A DNA stretch of 64,000 nucleotides, from positions 1-64,000 of the forward strand of contig NZ_LZHZ01000048.1 in assembly GCF_001667505.1 (NCBI RefSeq), in the 5' to 3' direction. The DNA is from Mycobacterium sp. ACS1612 (lineage in GTDB: Bacteria > Actinomycetota > Actinomycetes > Mycobacteriales > Mycobacteriaceae). Each line of letters begins with the position of its first letter. Position 1 is the first letter of the stretch. A model generated the notes under the pieces. It was given only the letters and a program-made list of their open reading frames with translations. It did not search any database and had not been told where the DNA came from. The position numbers were made by a program, and so were the translations under genes. Shown here one piece after another: positions 17,257 to 24,990 of the stretch.

Positions 17257-17541
17257 GTGAAGCGGAAAATCCTGATCGCCTGCGCCACCGCCGCGACCGC
17301 CATGGGAACCATCGCGGTGGCCGCGCCGGCATCGGCCAACACCTGCCCGTGGGGCACGGTTCCTCGCTTCGACGGGGTGTGCACGCAGGGGCAGTCGGGT
17401 GGCGGCCCGCCCGTGGGCGTCACCGTTCCCCAGCAGGGCGCCGACATCGTCAGCCAGCCGGGTCAGTTCGCGCAGGTGAACGGAATCCCGTGCACGCAGG
17501 AGCACTTCGCCACCTGTTATGCGATGTCGCAGCAGCCCTAG
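17257..17541 (+). CDS. Small secreted Cys-containing protein, 94 aa
   Basis: The N terminus is a Sec signal peptide (KRK, a hydrophobic core with ACATAATAMG, and a predicted cleavage after APASA). The mature product is about 70 residues with four cysteines, Gly/Pro-rich, and could have two disulfides. I do not recognise a family. TAGGCT at 17245-17250 lies 6 nt before GTG 17257, so a leaderless start there is preferred over GTG 17251, which would directly abut the box. The stop overlaps that of the convergent membrane protein gene. Confidence 0.7.
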   Translation: MKRKILIACATAATAMGTIAVAAPASANTCPWGTVPRFDGVCTQGQSGGGPPVGVTVPQQGADIVSQPGQFAQVNGIPCTQEHFATCYAMSQQP

Positions 17542-18329
17542 CTGGCTGTCTGACAGATCTTCCACTGGTCGTCGCGGAACTGTAGATCGAAGCTGCGCGT
17601 CGACCGGGTCTGCGGCGCATACGCCATGAACGTGGTGACGTTGGCCTCGGCGTGATCGCCGTTGACCACCACCTGGTCGATGCTGGCGACCACCGGATAC
17701 TGCTTGGCCGCCGCCACCCGGGAATGGGTTTCCTTCCACGCCGCCTCGTTGTAGTTGACGTAGCTGTCCCGGGTGCTGCCGCAGGTGATGCTGCGCAGCG
17801 TGGCCAGGTCACCGCTCTGCACCGCGGCGTCGAAGTTCTGGATGGTGCTGCGAACCTTGTCCTCTTCGGATGCCTTCGGCGTCTTGTCCCTGGTCAGCAG
17901 CACCGTGCCGAGGATGGCGACGGCGACCAACGCCGCGATGACCAACACCAGCGCGATCACCCAGCCCCAGCTGCGCCGGACGCGTGCCGGCTTTGGCGCG
18001 TCGTCGCGTGGCGGAATATGTTGCGGTGTAACGGGTTTGGATTGACCCACGGCTTGCGCCTGTACCGGCGGCATCACCTCGGTGGCCGGGTCGGCGGGGG
18101 TGTCGATGCGCTGCGTCGAGCCGTCGAAGCCTGACGGCGCGGTGAACCGCCGCTCGGCGGGCTGGTCCGTCTCGTCGGCGGGCAGTTGAGCCTGGGCCTC
18201 CGGCGACAACAGGATCTCGGTGGCGGGCTCGTGCTGCGGATCGGTCACCGCCTCAGCGGGCTCTGTCTCGGCGGTCTCCTCGATGTTCGCGGCGTCATCC
18301 GGCTGCTGCGGCCCTGATGGGTTCGACAT
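17538..18329 (-). CDS. Membrane-anchored protein with acidic cytoplasmic tail and NTF2-like outer domain, 263 aa
   Basis: The first about 120 residues are acidic, Pro/Glu-rich and predicted disordered. One transmembrane helix follows (WVIALVLVIAALVAVAILG, about 124-142). The external part (about 150-263) resembles DUF4878/NTF2-like domains and ends with a W-K-I-C motif. From memory it is the Rv0361 homologue. A second, shorter protein of the same design is encoded at 32752-33186. Function is unknown; such proteins are often proposed to act at the cell envelope. A TAAGCT box on this strand near 18367-18372 could be its -10. Confidence 0.8.
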   Translation of the reverse strand: MSNPSGPQQPDDAANIEETAETEPAEAVTDPQHEPATEILLSPEAQAQLPADETDQPAERRFTAPSGFDGSTQRIDTPADPATEVMPPVQAQAVGQSKPVTPQHIPPRDDAPKPARVRRSWGWVIALVLVIAALVAVAILGTVLLTRDKTPKASEEDKVRSTIQNFDAAVQSGDLATLRSITCGSTRDSYVNYNEAAWKETHSRVAAAKQYPVVASIDQVVVNGDHAEANVTTFMAYAPQTRSTRSFDLQFRDDQWKICQTAS

Positions 18330-18388
18330 CCCTGCTGCGGTCCCTCCCTCTGCGAACTACCGGTGCAGCTTATCGGCACAATGAGGCC

Positions 18389-18805
18389 ATGACGCGCATG
18401 GGAGATCTCCTCGGACCTGATCCGGTACTGCTACCCGGTGACCCTGCGGCGGAGGCCGAACTGGCCGCCGCCGAGAATCCGGCGATCGTCGCGGCCGCGC
18501 ATCCGTCCGCGTCGGTGGCGTGGGCCGCGCTCGCGGAGGATGCGCTCGCCGACGACAAGGCCATCACGGCCTACGCGTACGCCCGCACCGGGTATCACCG
18601 CGGCCTGGATCAGTTGCGCCGCAACGGCTGGAAGGGTTTCGGCCCGGTGCCTTACCGTCACGAGCCCAACCGCGGGTTCCTGCGCTGTGTGGCGGCGCTG
18701 GCGCGGGCCGCCGACTCGATCGGTGAGACCGACGAATATCAGCGCTGTCTCGATCTGCTCGACGACTGCGACCCGGAGGCGCGGGTCGAGCTGGGCCTCG
18801 GCTAG
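18389..18805 (+). CDS. DUF3151 family protein, 138 aa
   Basis: A conserved actinobacterial cytosolic protein of about 135-140 residues with the family's start (MGDLLGPDPVLLPGDP) and an alpha-helical TPR-like Ala-rich body (YAYARTGYHRGLDQLRRNG). No catalytic motif is visible and function is unknown. From memory it is Rv0360c, which neighbours the Rv0361-like gene in M. tuberculosis, as here. ATG 18389 is the likely start; ATG 18398 is an alternative three codons on. Confidence 0.85.
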   Translation: MTRMGDLLGPDPVLLPGDPAAEAELAAAENPAIVAAAHPSASVAWAALAEDALADDKAITAYAYARTGYHRGLDQLRRNGWKGFGPVPYRHEPNRGFLRCVAALARAADSIGETDEYQRCLDLLDDCDPEARVELGLG

Positions 18806-18820
18806 CCGGACGACGATCAA

Positions 18821-18835
18821 GCGGCGGAAGGCCGC
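18821..18835. terminator. Possible hairpin between convergent genes
   Basis: GCGGC-GGAAG-GCCGC is a perfect 5-bp stem with a 5-nt loop, lying between the convergent DUF3151 and cation exporter genes. It could end transcription from either side. There is no T-tract, so this is a weak call. Confidence 0.3.
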
Positions 18836-18857
18836 GTTGAGGAGCCCGGCCGGTGGG

Positions 18858-19751
18858 CTAGCGCTCGGCTTCGCATTCACAGTCGGCGGCCGCATCGGGC
18901 GGTTCCACCTGGACTGTCGCGTGGTCCAGCCCGCGTGCGCTGAGCACCGCGCGGGCGTCGTCGAGCACCAGCGCCGAGTCGCGGCTGCTGGTCAGGTGCG
19001 CGGTCACCATGTCCTTGCCCGGCACCAGCGTCCACACGTGCAGGTCGTGCACCTCGGTTACGCCCTCGACGGCGCACAGCGCGCTGCGCAGTTCGTCGAC
19101 GTCGATGTGGGTCGGTGACGACTCGGAAAGGATCCGCAGCGCGGCGCGGGCGAGCGAGATGGCGCGCGGCAGCACCCACAGCGCGACCAACACCGCGACC
19201 ACCACGTCGGCGTACGGCCAGCCCGTCGTGACGGTGACGATGCCCGCGATCAACACGCCGATGCTGCCGACGGTGTCGGCCACCACCTCCATGTAGGCGC
19301 CTCTGACGGCGAGGCTGTCCTTGGAGTGCGACCGCAGCAGCAGCACCACGGCCGCGTTGGCCACCAGCCCCGCCAGCGCGACGACGATCATCGGCACGCC
19401 GGGGACGTCGGGCGCGTCGCCGAGTCGCTCGATGGCCTCGACCAGGATGAACGTCGCAACCCCGAGCAGCAACACCGCGTTGGCGACGGCTGTGAACACC
19501 TCGGCGCGGTGCCACCCGTACGTCCGGGCCGGCGACGCGCTGCCATGGCGAGCGAGCAGCACCGCGGTCAGGCCCATGAACATCGCGACCAGGTCGGTCA
19601 GCATGTGGCCTGCGTCGGAGAGCAGGGCCAGCGAATTGATCACCAGCGCCGTGGTCAACTCGAGGACGAAGAAGGCGGTCAGGATGCCGGCGGCGATGAC
19701 CATCCTGCTGACACGGGCATCCGGGTGGCTGTGATCATGTCCGGCGCCCAT
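18858..19751 (-). CDS. Cation diffusion facilitator (CDF) metal exporter, 297 aa
   Basis: The protein has six hydrophobic segments and the CDF zinc-site motifs HxxxD: SLALLSDAGHMLTD in TM2 and a YMEVVADTVGS segment in TM5. A cytoplasmic C-terminal domain (about 205-290) contains HDLHVWTL. The N terminus is His-rich (HDHSHPDA) and the C terminus has a Cys-Glu pair repeat (DCECEAER), both plausible metal-binding tails. It should export Zn2+ or a related divalent cation by proton exchange. Its promoter holds an operator-like palindrome. ATG 19751 lies 6 nt after a TAGATT box, suggesting a leaderless mRNA. Confidence 0.92.
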   Translation of the reverse strand: MGAGHDHSHPDARVSRMVIAAGILTAFFVLELTTALVINSLALLSDAGHMLTDLVAMFMGLTAVLLARHGSASPARTYGWHRAEVFTAVANAVLLLGVATFILVEAIERLGDAPDVPGVPMIVVALAGLVANAAVVLLLRSHSKDSLAVRGAYMEVVADTVGSIGVLIAGIVTVTTGWPYADVVVAVLVALWVLPRAISLARAALRILSESSPTHIDVDELRSALCAVEGVTEVHDLHVWTLVPGKDMVTAHLTSSRDSALVLDDARAVLSARGLDHATVQVEPPDAAADCECEAER

Positions 19752-19787
19752 GCCAGCAATCTATGCGCAATCACGCATATGTCGCAA
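19752..19787 (-). promoter_or_regulatory. Cation exporter promoter with inverted-repeat operator
   Basis: Reading the minus strand, TTGCGA (complement of 19782-19787), an 18-nt spacer and TAGATT (complement of 19758-19763) end 6 nt before the start codon. The spacer contains the perfect inverted repeat TATGCG-N6-CGCATA (19762-19779), a spacing and position like those of ArsR/SmtB-type metal-responsive repressors. No regulator gene is adjacent. Confidence 0.6.
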
Positions 19788-19795
19788 GGAGGTGC

Positions 19796-20575
19796 TCAGA
19801 ACCAGGCCGACCAGAACCGCGTCAGGTCCATGCCCCACCCGATCAACCCCTGGGGCACCCCGGACGCGTCGAAGAACCACAGCACGATCCCGAAGAACCA
19901 GCGGTTGACCTGCGGGGTGAACAGCAACAGCAGCAGCACGAAGAACGCCCAGCCCTTCGCGGGCTCCATCATGCGCTGGGTCTGCGGGCTCAGATGCGGT
20001 TCGAGCGCGCTGTACCCGTCCAGGCCGGGCACCGGCAGGATGTTCAGCACGAACGCGGTCACCTGCAGGAAGCCCTGGAACGCCATGGCGGCCCAGAACA
20101 CCAGGTGCTCGGGATCCCACATCAGGCGGGTGATCACCAGCAGCATGATCGCGAATGCCAGGTTGGTGGCCGGGCCGGCCAGGCTGACGAGCGTCTTCTG
20201 CCGGGTGGTCATCCACGACGTGCGCACGTACACCGCACCGCCGGGCAGGCCGATGCCGCCGAGCGCGATGAACAGCGCGGGCAGACCGAGCGAGAGCAGC
20301 GGGTGGGTGTACTTCAGCGGGTTGAGCGTCAGGTAGCCGCGCGACTCGACACCGCGATCACCGAACCGCCATGCGGTGTAGGCGTGGGCGAATTCGTGTA
20401 CGCACAGCGTGACCAGAAAGCCCGCGATCACGAAGATGAACACGCCGACGTACGCCAGCGGACGCCGGGCGTCGGCGGCCACCCAGGCCAGCACCGCGCC
20501 GACGACCGCGAGCGCCACGATGGCCAGGAAGATCGGGCTTGGCCGCACCGATTGATGCAGCGGGCGGATGGTCAC
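19796..20575 (-). CDS. M50 site-2-protease-family membrane metalloprotease, 259 aa
   Basis: The zinc-binding HEFAH motif (about residues 60-64) sits in a hydrophobic segment, and the second metal site appears as NILPVPGLDGY (NPxPxLDG-like, about 178-188). There are about six hydrophobic helices and no PDZ domain, so it belongs to the small YwhC-like subgroup of M50. Such proteins cut within or near membranes. From memory it is Rv0359. It starts at GTG 20575, one base after the stop of the upstream LLM gene, so the two are one operon. Confidence 0.9.
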   Translation of the reverse strand: MTIRPLHQSVRPSPIFLAIVALAVVGAVLAWVAADARRPLAYVGVFIFVIAGFLVTLCVHEFAHAYTAWRFGDRGVESRGYLTLNPLKYTHPLLSLGLPALFIALGGIGLPGGAVYVRTSWMTTRQKTLVSLAGPATNLAFAIMLLVITRLMWDPEHLVFWAAMAFQGFLQVTAFVLNILPVPGLDGYSALEPHLSPQTQRMMEPAKGWAFFVLLLLLFTPQVNRWFFGIVLWFFDASGVPQGLIGWGMDLTRFWSAWF

Positions 20576-20576
20576 G

Positions 20577-21506
20577 TCACGAAGCTACCGCGCGCAGCAG
20601 TCGGCGCACCTCCGCAACTCCGGACACCGCGGTTTCATGATCTACGGCGCACGCGATCACGTTGAACACCGAGCAACCTGCCTCGACGTACGAGGCAAGG
20701 AATTCGGCGACGTCCGCCGGGGTGCCGTACGGCGAATAGCGTTCGAATGGCTCGAACGGCATCTGGTAGAAGGTCCGCATTCCGATCGCGAGTGGGCCTC
20801 GGGCGTCCTGCTTGTTAGGGCCGAAACCGCACCACACGTTGAGCGCGTGCTCGAAGCCGTTCGGATTTCTGCCCGCGTGCACCGCATGCATGGCGACCTG
20901 GTCGACCACCGAGCGGTACCGCTGCGGGGAGACCCAGATCCCCAGCCAGCCGTCGCCGTACTGCCCTGCGCGGCGCACCGCGGCCTCCGACCGGCCGCCG
21001 ATCGTGATCGGGATCGGCGATGGGGGCGCGGGGACGATCTGCGCGTCGCGCACACGAAAGAACTCTCCGTCGAAGCTGACCGGCTTGCCGTCGGACAGCG
21101 CGCGCAGCAACTCGAGCGACTCGTCCATCCTGCGACCGCGGGTGCTTGGGTCGACCCCGCAGACCTCGTACTCGTGCGGGTCCTCGCCGCCGATCCCGAC
21201 GCCGAACGTCAGCCTCCCGGGTGCGTGCTCGGCCAGGCTCGCCAGTTGGCGTGCGACCAGCACCGGATGGCGCAGCGGGAGCAGATACAGCGCGATGTAG
21301 CAGGGCAGGCCGGGGTAGCGGGTCAGCACCGCGGCGGCGTCGATCAGCGCGTCCGCGCCCGCGCCGACGAGGAAGCTGACGTGGTCGTTGACGCACACGT
21401 GGTCGACACCGGCCGAGGCGATCCTGGCCAGCATGGCCTCGCGCTGTTCGGCAGGCGCCGCGAATTGCCCGACCGGGGCGAAAACGCCGACTCGAAGATC
21501 TGTCAT
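20577..21506 (-). CDS. LLM-class (probably F420-dependent) oxidoreductase, 309 aa
   Basis: A luciferase-like (beta/alpha)8 barrel protein. The segment RLTFGVGIGGEDPHEYEVCGVDP and the later PIPITIGGRSEAAVRRAGQYGDGW are typical of actinobacterial F420- or FMN-binding LLM proteins. Cofactor preference and substrate cannot be decided from sequence alone; F420 is likely in this organism, which has fgd. It is followed directly by the M50 protease gene. Confidence 0.85.
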   Translation of the reverse strand: MTDLRVGVFAPVGQFAAPAEQREAMLARIASAGVDHVCVNDHVSFLVGAGADALIDAAAVLTRYPGLPCYIALYLLPLRHPVLVARQLASLAEHAPGRLTFGVGIGGEDPHEYEVCGVDPSTRGRRMDESLELLRALSDGKPVSFDGEFFRVRDAQIVPAPPSPIPITIGGRSEAAVRRAGQYGDGWLGIWVSPQRYRSVVDQVAMHAVHAGRNPNGFEHALNVWCGFGPNKQDARGPLAIGMRTFYQMPFEPFERYSPYGTPADVAEFLASYVEAGCSVFNVIACAVDHETAVSGVAEVRRLLRAVAS

Positions 21507-21564
21507 GCGCCCACACTGCCGCCGTGGCCTTCGGTAGGTGTTGGAAGGACGTGAAATGCCCAGG

Positions 21565-22149
21565 TCAGCCGACCCGTAGCCAGCCTTCGGTGTGCCGGTA
21601 GAACGTCGAGCGCCTGACCGGTTTCGCGGTGGGCACGCCGTCGCGGATCACCGTCGCCCCGTGGCTGCCGAGTTGGGCGGCGCGGCCGCTGACCCATCGG
21701 CGCCTGCCTCCGCCAACGACGGCCGCCCGCAGGCCGGGCATCGACAGGGTCGGCTCGATGCGCACACCGCTGACCTGGCCGTCGAACAGCACGGTGTCGT
21801 CGACGACGGCTTCGCCGTGCAGGGTTTTTCCGGCTGGATCGCCGCGCCATTCGGCCGCGCCGACGATGACGGTGCCGGTGTCGTCGCGGATCAGCGGCAC
21901 CCGCTGCGCCTGACCGTCACGTATCCGGCGCGCCTGCCACGGCCTGCGGACGTGGCCCACCTCAACTTCGAGCCGATCGGCCTTGAGTAGGCGCGTCAGG
22001 ACGGCCGCGACGTCGGCATGCGGGCCGATGACGATCACCCTGCGGCAGTCGGCGACCTCGTCGATGCCGACCTCGGGAAGGCCGCGCAGCGCGCGCGGAA
22101 GTCGGCGGTCGGCCCGCAACACCACAACATCGGTTGTGGTCAACGGCAC
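21565..22149 (-). CDS. Conserved mycobacterial protein of unknown function, 194 aa
   Basis: The start is GTG 22149, reading MPLTTTDVVVLRADRRLPRA, with a GAGGAGT ribosome site just upstream. The frame stays open far upstream through the antisense of purA, but that extension is a shadow and the ribosome site fixes the real start. The product is basic, with a segment VIVIGPHADVAAVLTRLLKADRLEVE that looks like a Rossmann-type strand-helix. From memory it is the Rv0358 homologue, which also lies divergently beside purA in M. tuberculosis. I assign no function. Confidence 0.75.
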   Translation of the reverse strand: MPLTTTDVVVLRADRRLPRALRGLPEVGIDEVADCRRVIVIGPHADVAAVLTRLLKADRLEVEVGHVRRPWQARRIRDGQAQRVPLIRDDTGTVIVGAAEWRGDPAGKTLHGEAVVDDTVLFDGQVSGVRIEPTLSMPGLRAAVVGGGRRRWVSGRAAQLGSHGATVIRDGVPTAKPVRRSTFYRHTEGWLRVG

Positions 22150-22168
22150 TCCTCGAAGTCGGCTGGGA

Positions 22169-22174
22169 TAAGGT
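22169..22174 (+). promoter_or_regulatory. Possible -10 box of purA
   Basis: TAAGGT fits the TANNNT consensus and would start an mRNA about 44 nt upstream of the purA ATG, leaving room for the GGGAGA ribosome site. A -35 element is not obvious. Confidence 0.4.
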
Positions 22175-22224
22175 GTGTCACCGGCTGCCACAGTTTTGAG
22201 GCAGATAAAGCGGGAGACTATGCC

Positions 22225-23520
22225 ATGCCGGCAATCGTGCTCATTGGCGCCCAATGGGGTGACGAGGGCAAAGGAAAGGCGACCGATCTGCTCGGTGGCC
22301 GCGTCCAATGGGTCGTTCGTTACCAGGGCGGTAACAACGCGGGCCACACCGTGGTGCTGCCGACCGGAGAGAACTTCGCCCTTCACCTGATTCCGTCGGG
22401 GATCCTCACGCCGGGCGTCACCAACGTCATCGGCAACGGTGTGGTCGTCGACCCGGGTGTGCTGCTCGACGAGCTCAAGGGCCTCGAGGATCGCGGCGTC
22501 GACACCGAGCGACTGCTGATCTCGGCCGACGCCCACCTGCTGATGCCGTACCACGTCGCGATCGACAAGGTGGTCGAGCGGTACGCGGGCAGCAAGAAGA
22601 TCGGCACCACCGGCCGCGGTATCGGGCCGTGCTATCAGGACAAGATCGCGCGCATCGGCATTCGTGTCGCCGACGTCCTCGACGAGGCGCAGCTGGCCGA
22701 AAAGATCGAGGCCGCACTGGAATTCAAGAATCAGGTGCTGGTCAAGATCTACAACCGCAAGGCGCTGGTGGCCGCCGAGGTGGTCGAGAGCCTGCTGGGT
22801 CAGGCCGAGGGGTTCAAGCACCGCATCGCCGACGCCCGCTTCCTGCTGAACACCGCACTCGAAAACGGCGAGACGGTGCTGCTGGAAGGGTCGCAGGGCA
22901 CGCTGCTCGACGTCGATCACGGCACGTATCCCTTTGTCACGTCGTCGAATCCGACGGCAGGCGGTGCAGCGGTGGGTTCGGGTATCGGCCCGACACGCAT
23001 CACCACGGTGCTCGGCATCCTGAAGGCGTACACCACGCGGGTGGGGTCCGGTCCGTTCCCGACGGAGTTGTTCGACGAAAAGGGCGAGTATCTGTCGAAG
23101 ACGGGCGGCGAATTCGGCGTGACGACAGGCAGGCGTCGTCGCTGCGGATGGTTCGACGCTGTCATCGCCCGCTACGCCACCCGGGTGAACGGCATCACCG
23201 ACTACTTCCTGACCAAGCTCGACGTGTTGTCCAGCCTGGAGACGGTGCCGATCTGCGTCGGCTACACCGTGGACGGCAAGCGCACCGACGAGATGCCGAT
23301 GACGCAGAGCGACATCGCCCGCGCCGAACCGGTTTACGAGGAGTTGCCGGGCTGGTGGGAGGACATCTCCCACGCCCGCGAGTTCGACGATCTCCCTGCG
23401 AAGGCCCGCGACTATGTGCTGCGGCTGGAAGAACTTGCCGGAGCGCATGTTTCGTGCATCGGCGTCGGGCCGGGGCGTGAGCAGACCATCGTGCGGCGCG
23501 ACATCCTGGCGGCAAGGTGA
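22225..23520 (+). CDS. purA: Adenylosuccinate synthetase, 431 aa
   Basis: PurA makes adenylosuccinate from IMP, aspartate and GTP in AMP synthesis. The P-loop GDEGKGK is at residues 12-18, followed by the catalytic NNAGHTVV His segment (about 38-45), the GTTGRGIGPCYQDK segment (about 130-143) and the SQGTLLDVDHGTYPFVTSSN segment (about 224-243). Length is standard. Start ATG 22225 is preceded by GGGAGA; the upstream in-frame extension to 22018 is antisense to the neighbouring gene. The stop overlaps the thioesterase start (GTGA). Confidence 0.98.
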   Translation: MPAIVLIGAQWGDEGKGKATDLLGGRVQWVVRYQGGNNAGHTVVLPTGENFALHLIPSGILTPGVTNVIGNGVVVDPGVLLDELKGLEDRGVDTERLLISADAHLLMPYHVAIDKVVERYAGSKKIGTTGRGIGPCYQDKIARIGIRVADVLDEAQLAEKIEAALEFKNQVLVKIYNRKALVAAEVVESLLGQAEGFKHRIADARFLLNTALENGETVLLEGSQGTLLDVDHGTYPFVTSSNPTAGGAAVGSGIGPTRITTVLGILKAYTTRVGSGPFPTELFDEKGEYLSKTGGEFGVTTGRRRRCGWFDAVIARYATRVNGITDYFLTKLDVLSSLETVPICVGYTVDGKRTDEMPMTQSDIARAEPVYEELPGWWEDISHAREFDDLPAKARDYVLRLEELAGAHVSCIGVGPGREQTIVRRDILAAR

Positions 23521-24158
23521 GTTCCGCGGACGACCCACATCTGGCCGACCCCGACTACGACAAGCACGGTGGGTTCCCGAATTTCGAAGCGGCGCAGCCG
23601 GGTTTCGGGTTCGGGCGGTTTCTCGCCGCGATGCGCAGGGCGCAGGATCTCGCGGTGTCGGCGGATCCCGACAGTGACACGTGGGAGTTGGCCGCCGACC
23701 GCGCCGAGGAACTGGTGAAGCTGCTCGACCCGTTCGAGGCGCCCGAGGGCGTCGGCCCGGCCAACCGGGTGCCGTCGCTACCGGGCGCGGGCAGTCTGCT
23801 GATGCCGCCGTACCGGGTGACGAAGTTCGAACCCGACGGCGTCGAACTGAGCGTGCAGTTCAGCAGGTTCTCGGTCGGCGGGAACTACGCGGTGCACGGC
23901 GGCGTGCTGCCGCTGCTGTTCGATTCGGTGTTCGGCATGGTGATTCACGCGGCGGGCCGACCGATCAGCCGCACCGCGTTCCTGCACGTCGACTACCGCA
24001 AGGTGACGCCGATAGACACCCCGCTGACCGCACGCGGCTGGGTCCGAGAAACCGAGGGCCGCAAGGCATTCGTCAACGCGGCGCTGTACGACTCCGAACA
24101 GAACCTGCTCGCCGAGGCGAACGGGTTGATGGTCAGATTGCTGCCCGGACAGCCATGA
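23517..24158 (+). CDS. PaaI-type hotdog-fold thioesterase, 213 aa
   Basis: After an N-terminal helical extension of about 90 residues, the C-terminal part shows the PaaI hotdog pattern: NYAVHGGVLPLLFDSVFGMVIHAAG and AFLHVDYRKVTPIDTPL. The HGG motif (about residues 124-126) is the usual catalytic region for acyl-CoA hydrolysis. From memory it is Rv0356c, adjacent to purA in M. tuberculosis as well. GTG 23517 overlaps the purA stop and its own stop overlaps the next start (ATGA). The acyl substrate is unknown. Confidence 0.85.
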   Translation: MSSADDPHLADPDYDKHGGFPNFEAAQPGFGFGRFLAAMRRAQDLAVSADPDSDTWELAADRAEELVKLLDPFEAPEGVGPANRVPSLPGAGSLLMPPYRVTKFEPDGVELSVQFSRFSVGGNYAVHGGVLPLLFDSVFGMVIHAAGRPISRTAFLHVDYRKVTPIDTPLTARGWVRETEGRKAFVNAALYDSEQNLLAEANGLMVRLLPGQP

Positions 24159-24799
24159 ACCCGACCGGCGTGCGCAGGCTGTCCACCCCACGGACAGCGG
24201 CGGTCGCCGGTGTGTTGTTCGCGCTGCTGTTCGCCACCTCGCTGGTGCTGATCCGGCTTGCGCTACCGGAGGGTGAGCAACCCGGTGCGCAGTGGCTGCG
24301 GGCCGGCAGCACGAATTTGAAGATCGCGGCGACGATCATGCCGTTCGCGGCCATCGCATTCCTGTGGTTCATGGGCGTGGTGCGCGACGGGCTCGGCCGT
24401 TACGAAGACAAGTTCTTCTCGACCGTGTTCATCGGCAGTGGGCTGTTGTTCATCGCGATGATGTTCGTCGCCGCCGGGGTGGGTGCGGGCCTCGAGCGCA
24501 GCCACGCGTCCGGCGACCCGGGCGTCGCCGCGTTCGGCCAGATGATGTTGTTGACGGTGACGAAGACCTACGCGCTGCGGATGGCGGCGGTGTTCATGAT
24601 CTCGCTGGCCACCATCTGGCTCAGGACCGGGCTGATGCCGCGCTGGCTGGTCCTCACGAGTTACCTTGCCGCCGTTGGCCTTTTGATCGCCAGCGACGTC
24701 ACGATGTGGCTGGTGCTGGCGTTCCCGGTGTGGGTGCTGGTGGTCAGCCTGCTGCTACTGGCGCGCGCCGGGGTGATCGCCTTGGACGGTGACGGCTAG
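24155..24799 (+). CDS. Multi-pass membrane protein, unknown function, 214 aa
   Basis: The product has five to six hydrophobic helices (near residues 15-33, 52-70, 88-108, 138-155, 165-182 and 185-205) with little in between. Apart from LLM-free hydrophobic segments I see no motif. It is translationally coupled to the thioesterase gene by an ATGA overlap. The earlier in-frame ATG at 23681 lies inside that gene and is rejected. Its stop overlaps that of the convergent ferredoxin gene by 4 bp. Confidence 0.8.
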   Translation: MNPTGVRRLSTPRTAAVAGVLFALLFATSLVLIRLALPEGEQPGAQWLRAGSTNLKIAATIMPFAAIAFLWFMGVVRDGLGRYEDKFFSTVFIGSGLLFIAMMFVAAGVGAGLERSHASGDPGVAAFGQMMLLTVTKTYALRMAAVFMISLATIWLRTGLMPRWLVLTSYLAAVGLLIASDVTMWLVLAFPVWVLVVSLLLLARAGVIALDGDG

Positions 24800-24990
24800 C
24801 CCGCCACCTGCAAAGCCTGCGACGGACAGAGTCGTACCGCCTCGCGGACGTTGTCTTCGTCGCCATCGGGTACCTCGTCGACCAGCACCACCACGATGCC
24901 GTCGTCATCCTGATCGAAGACGGTGCCCGCGGCCATCACACAGTTTCCGGCGCTGATGCACACGTCTCGATCAGCCAGCACTCTCACCAC
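24796..24990 (-). CDS. [3Fe-4S] ferredoxin of the P450-partner type, 64 aa
   Basis: Cys11, Cys17 and Cys55 are conserved, and position 14 (usually the fourth Cys) is Ala, the CxxAxxC pattern of [3Fe-4S] ferredoxins. The VFDQDDDGIV and LCPSQAL segments are characteristic. It overlaps the 3' end of the P450 gene by 7 bp, so it is the natural electron donor to that enzyme. GTG 24990 or GTG 24987 may start translation. Confidence 0.92.
   Translation of the reverse strand: MVRVLADRDVCISAGNCVMAAGTVFDQDDDGIVVVLVDEVPDGDEDNVREAVRLCPSQALQVAG

Noticed and set aside
21565..23538. A 657-codon minus-strand frame spanning the antisense of purA
   Set aside because: Only the first part, up to GTG 22149 with its ribosome site, looks like a gene; the rest mirrors purA codons in a GC-rich genome.
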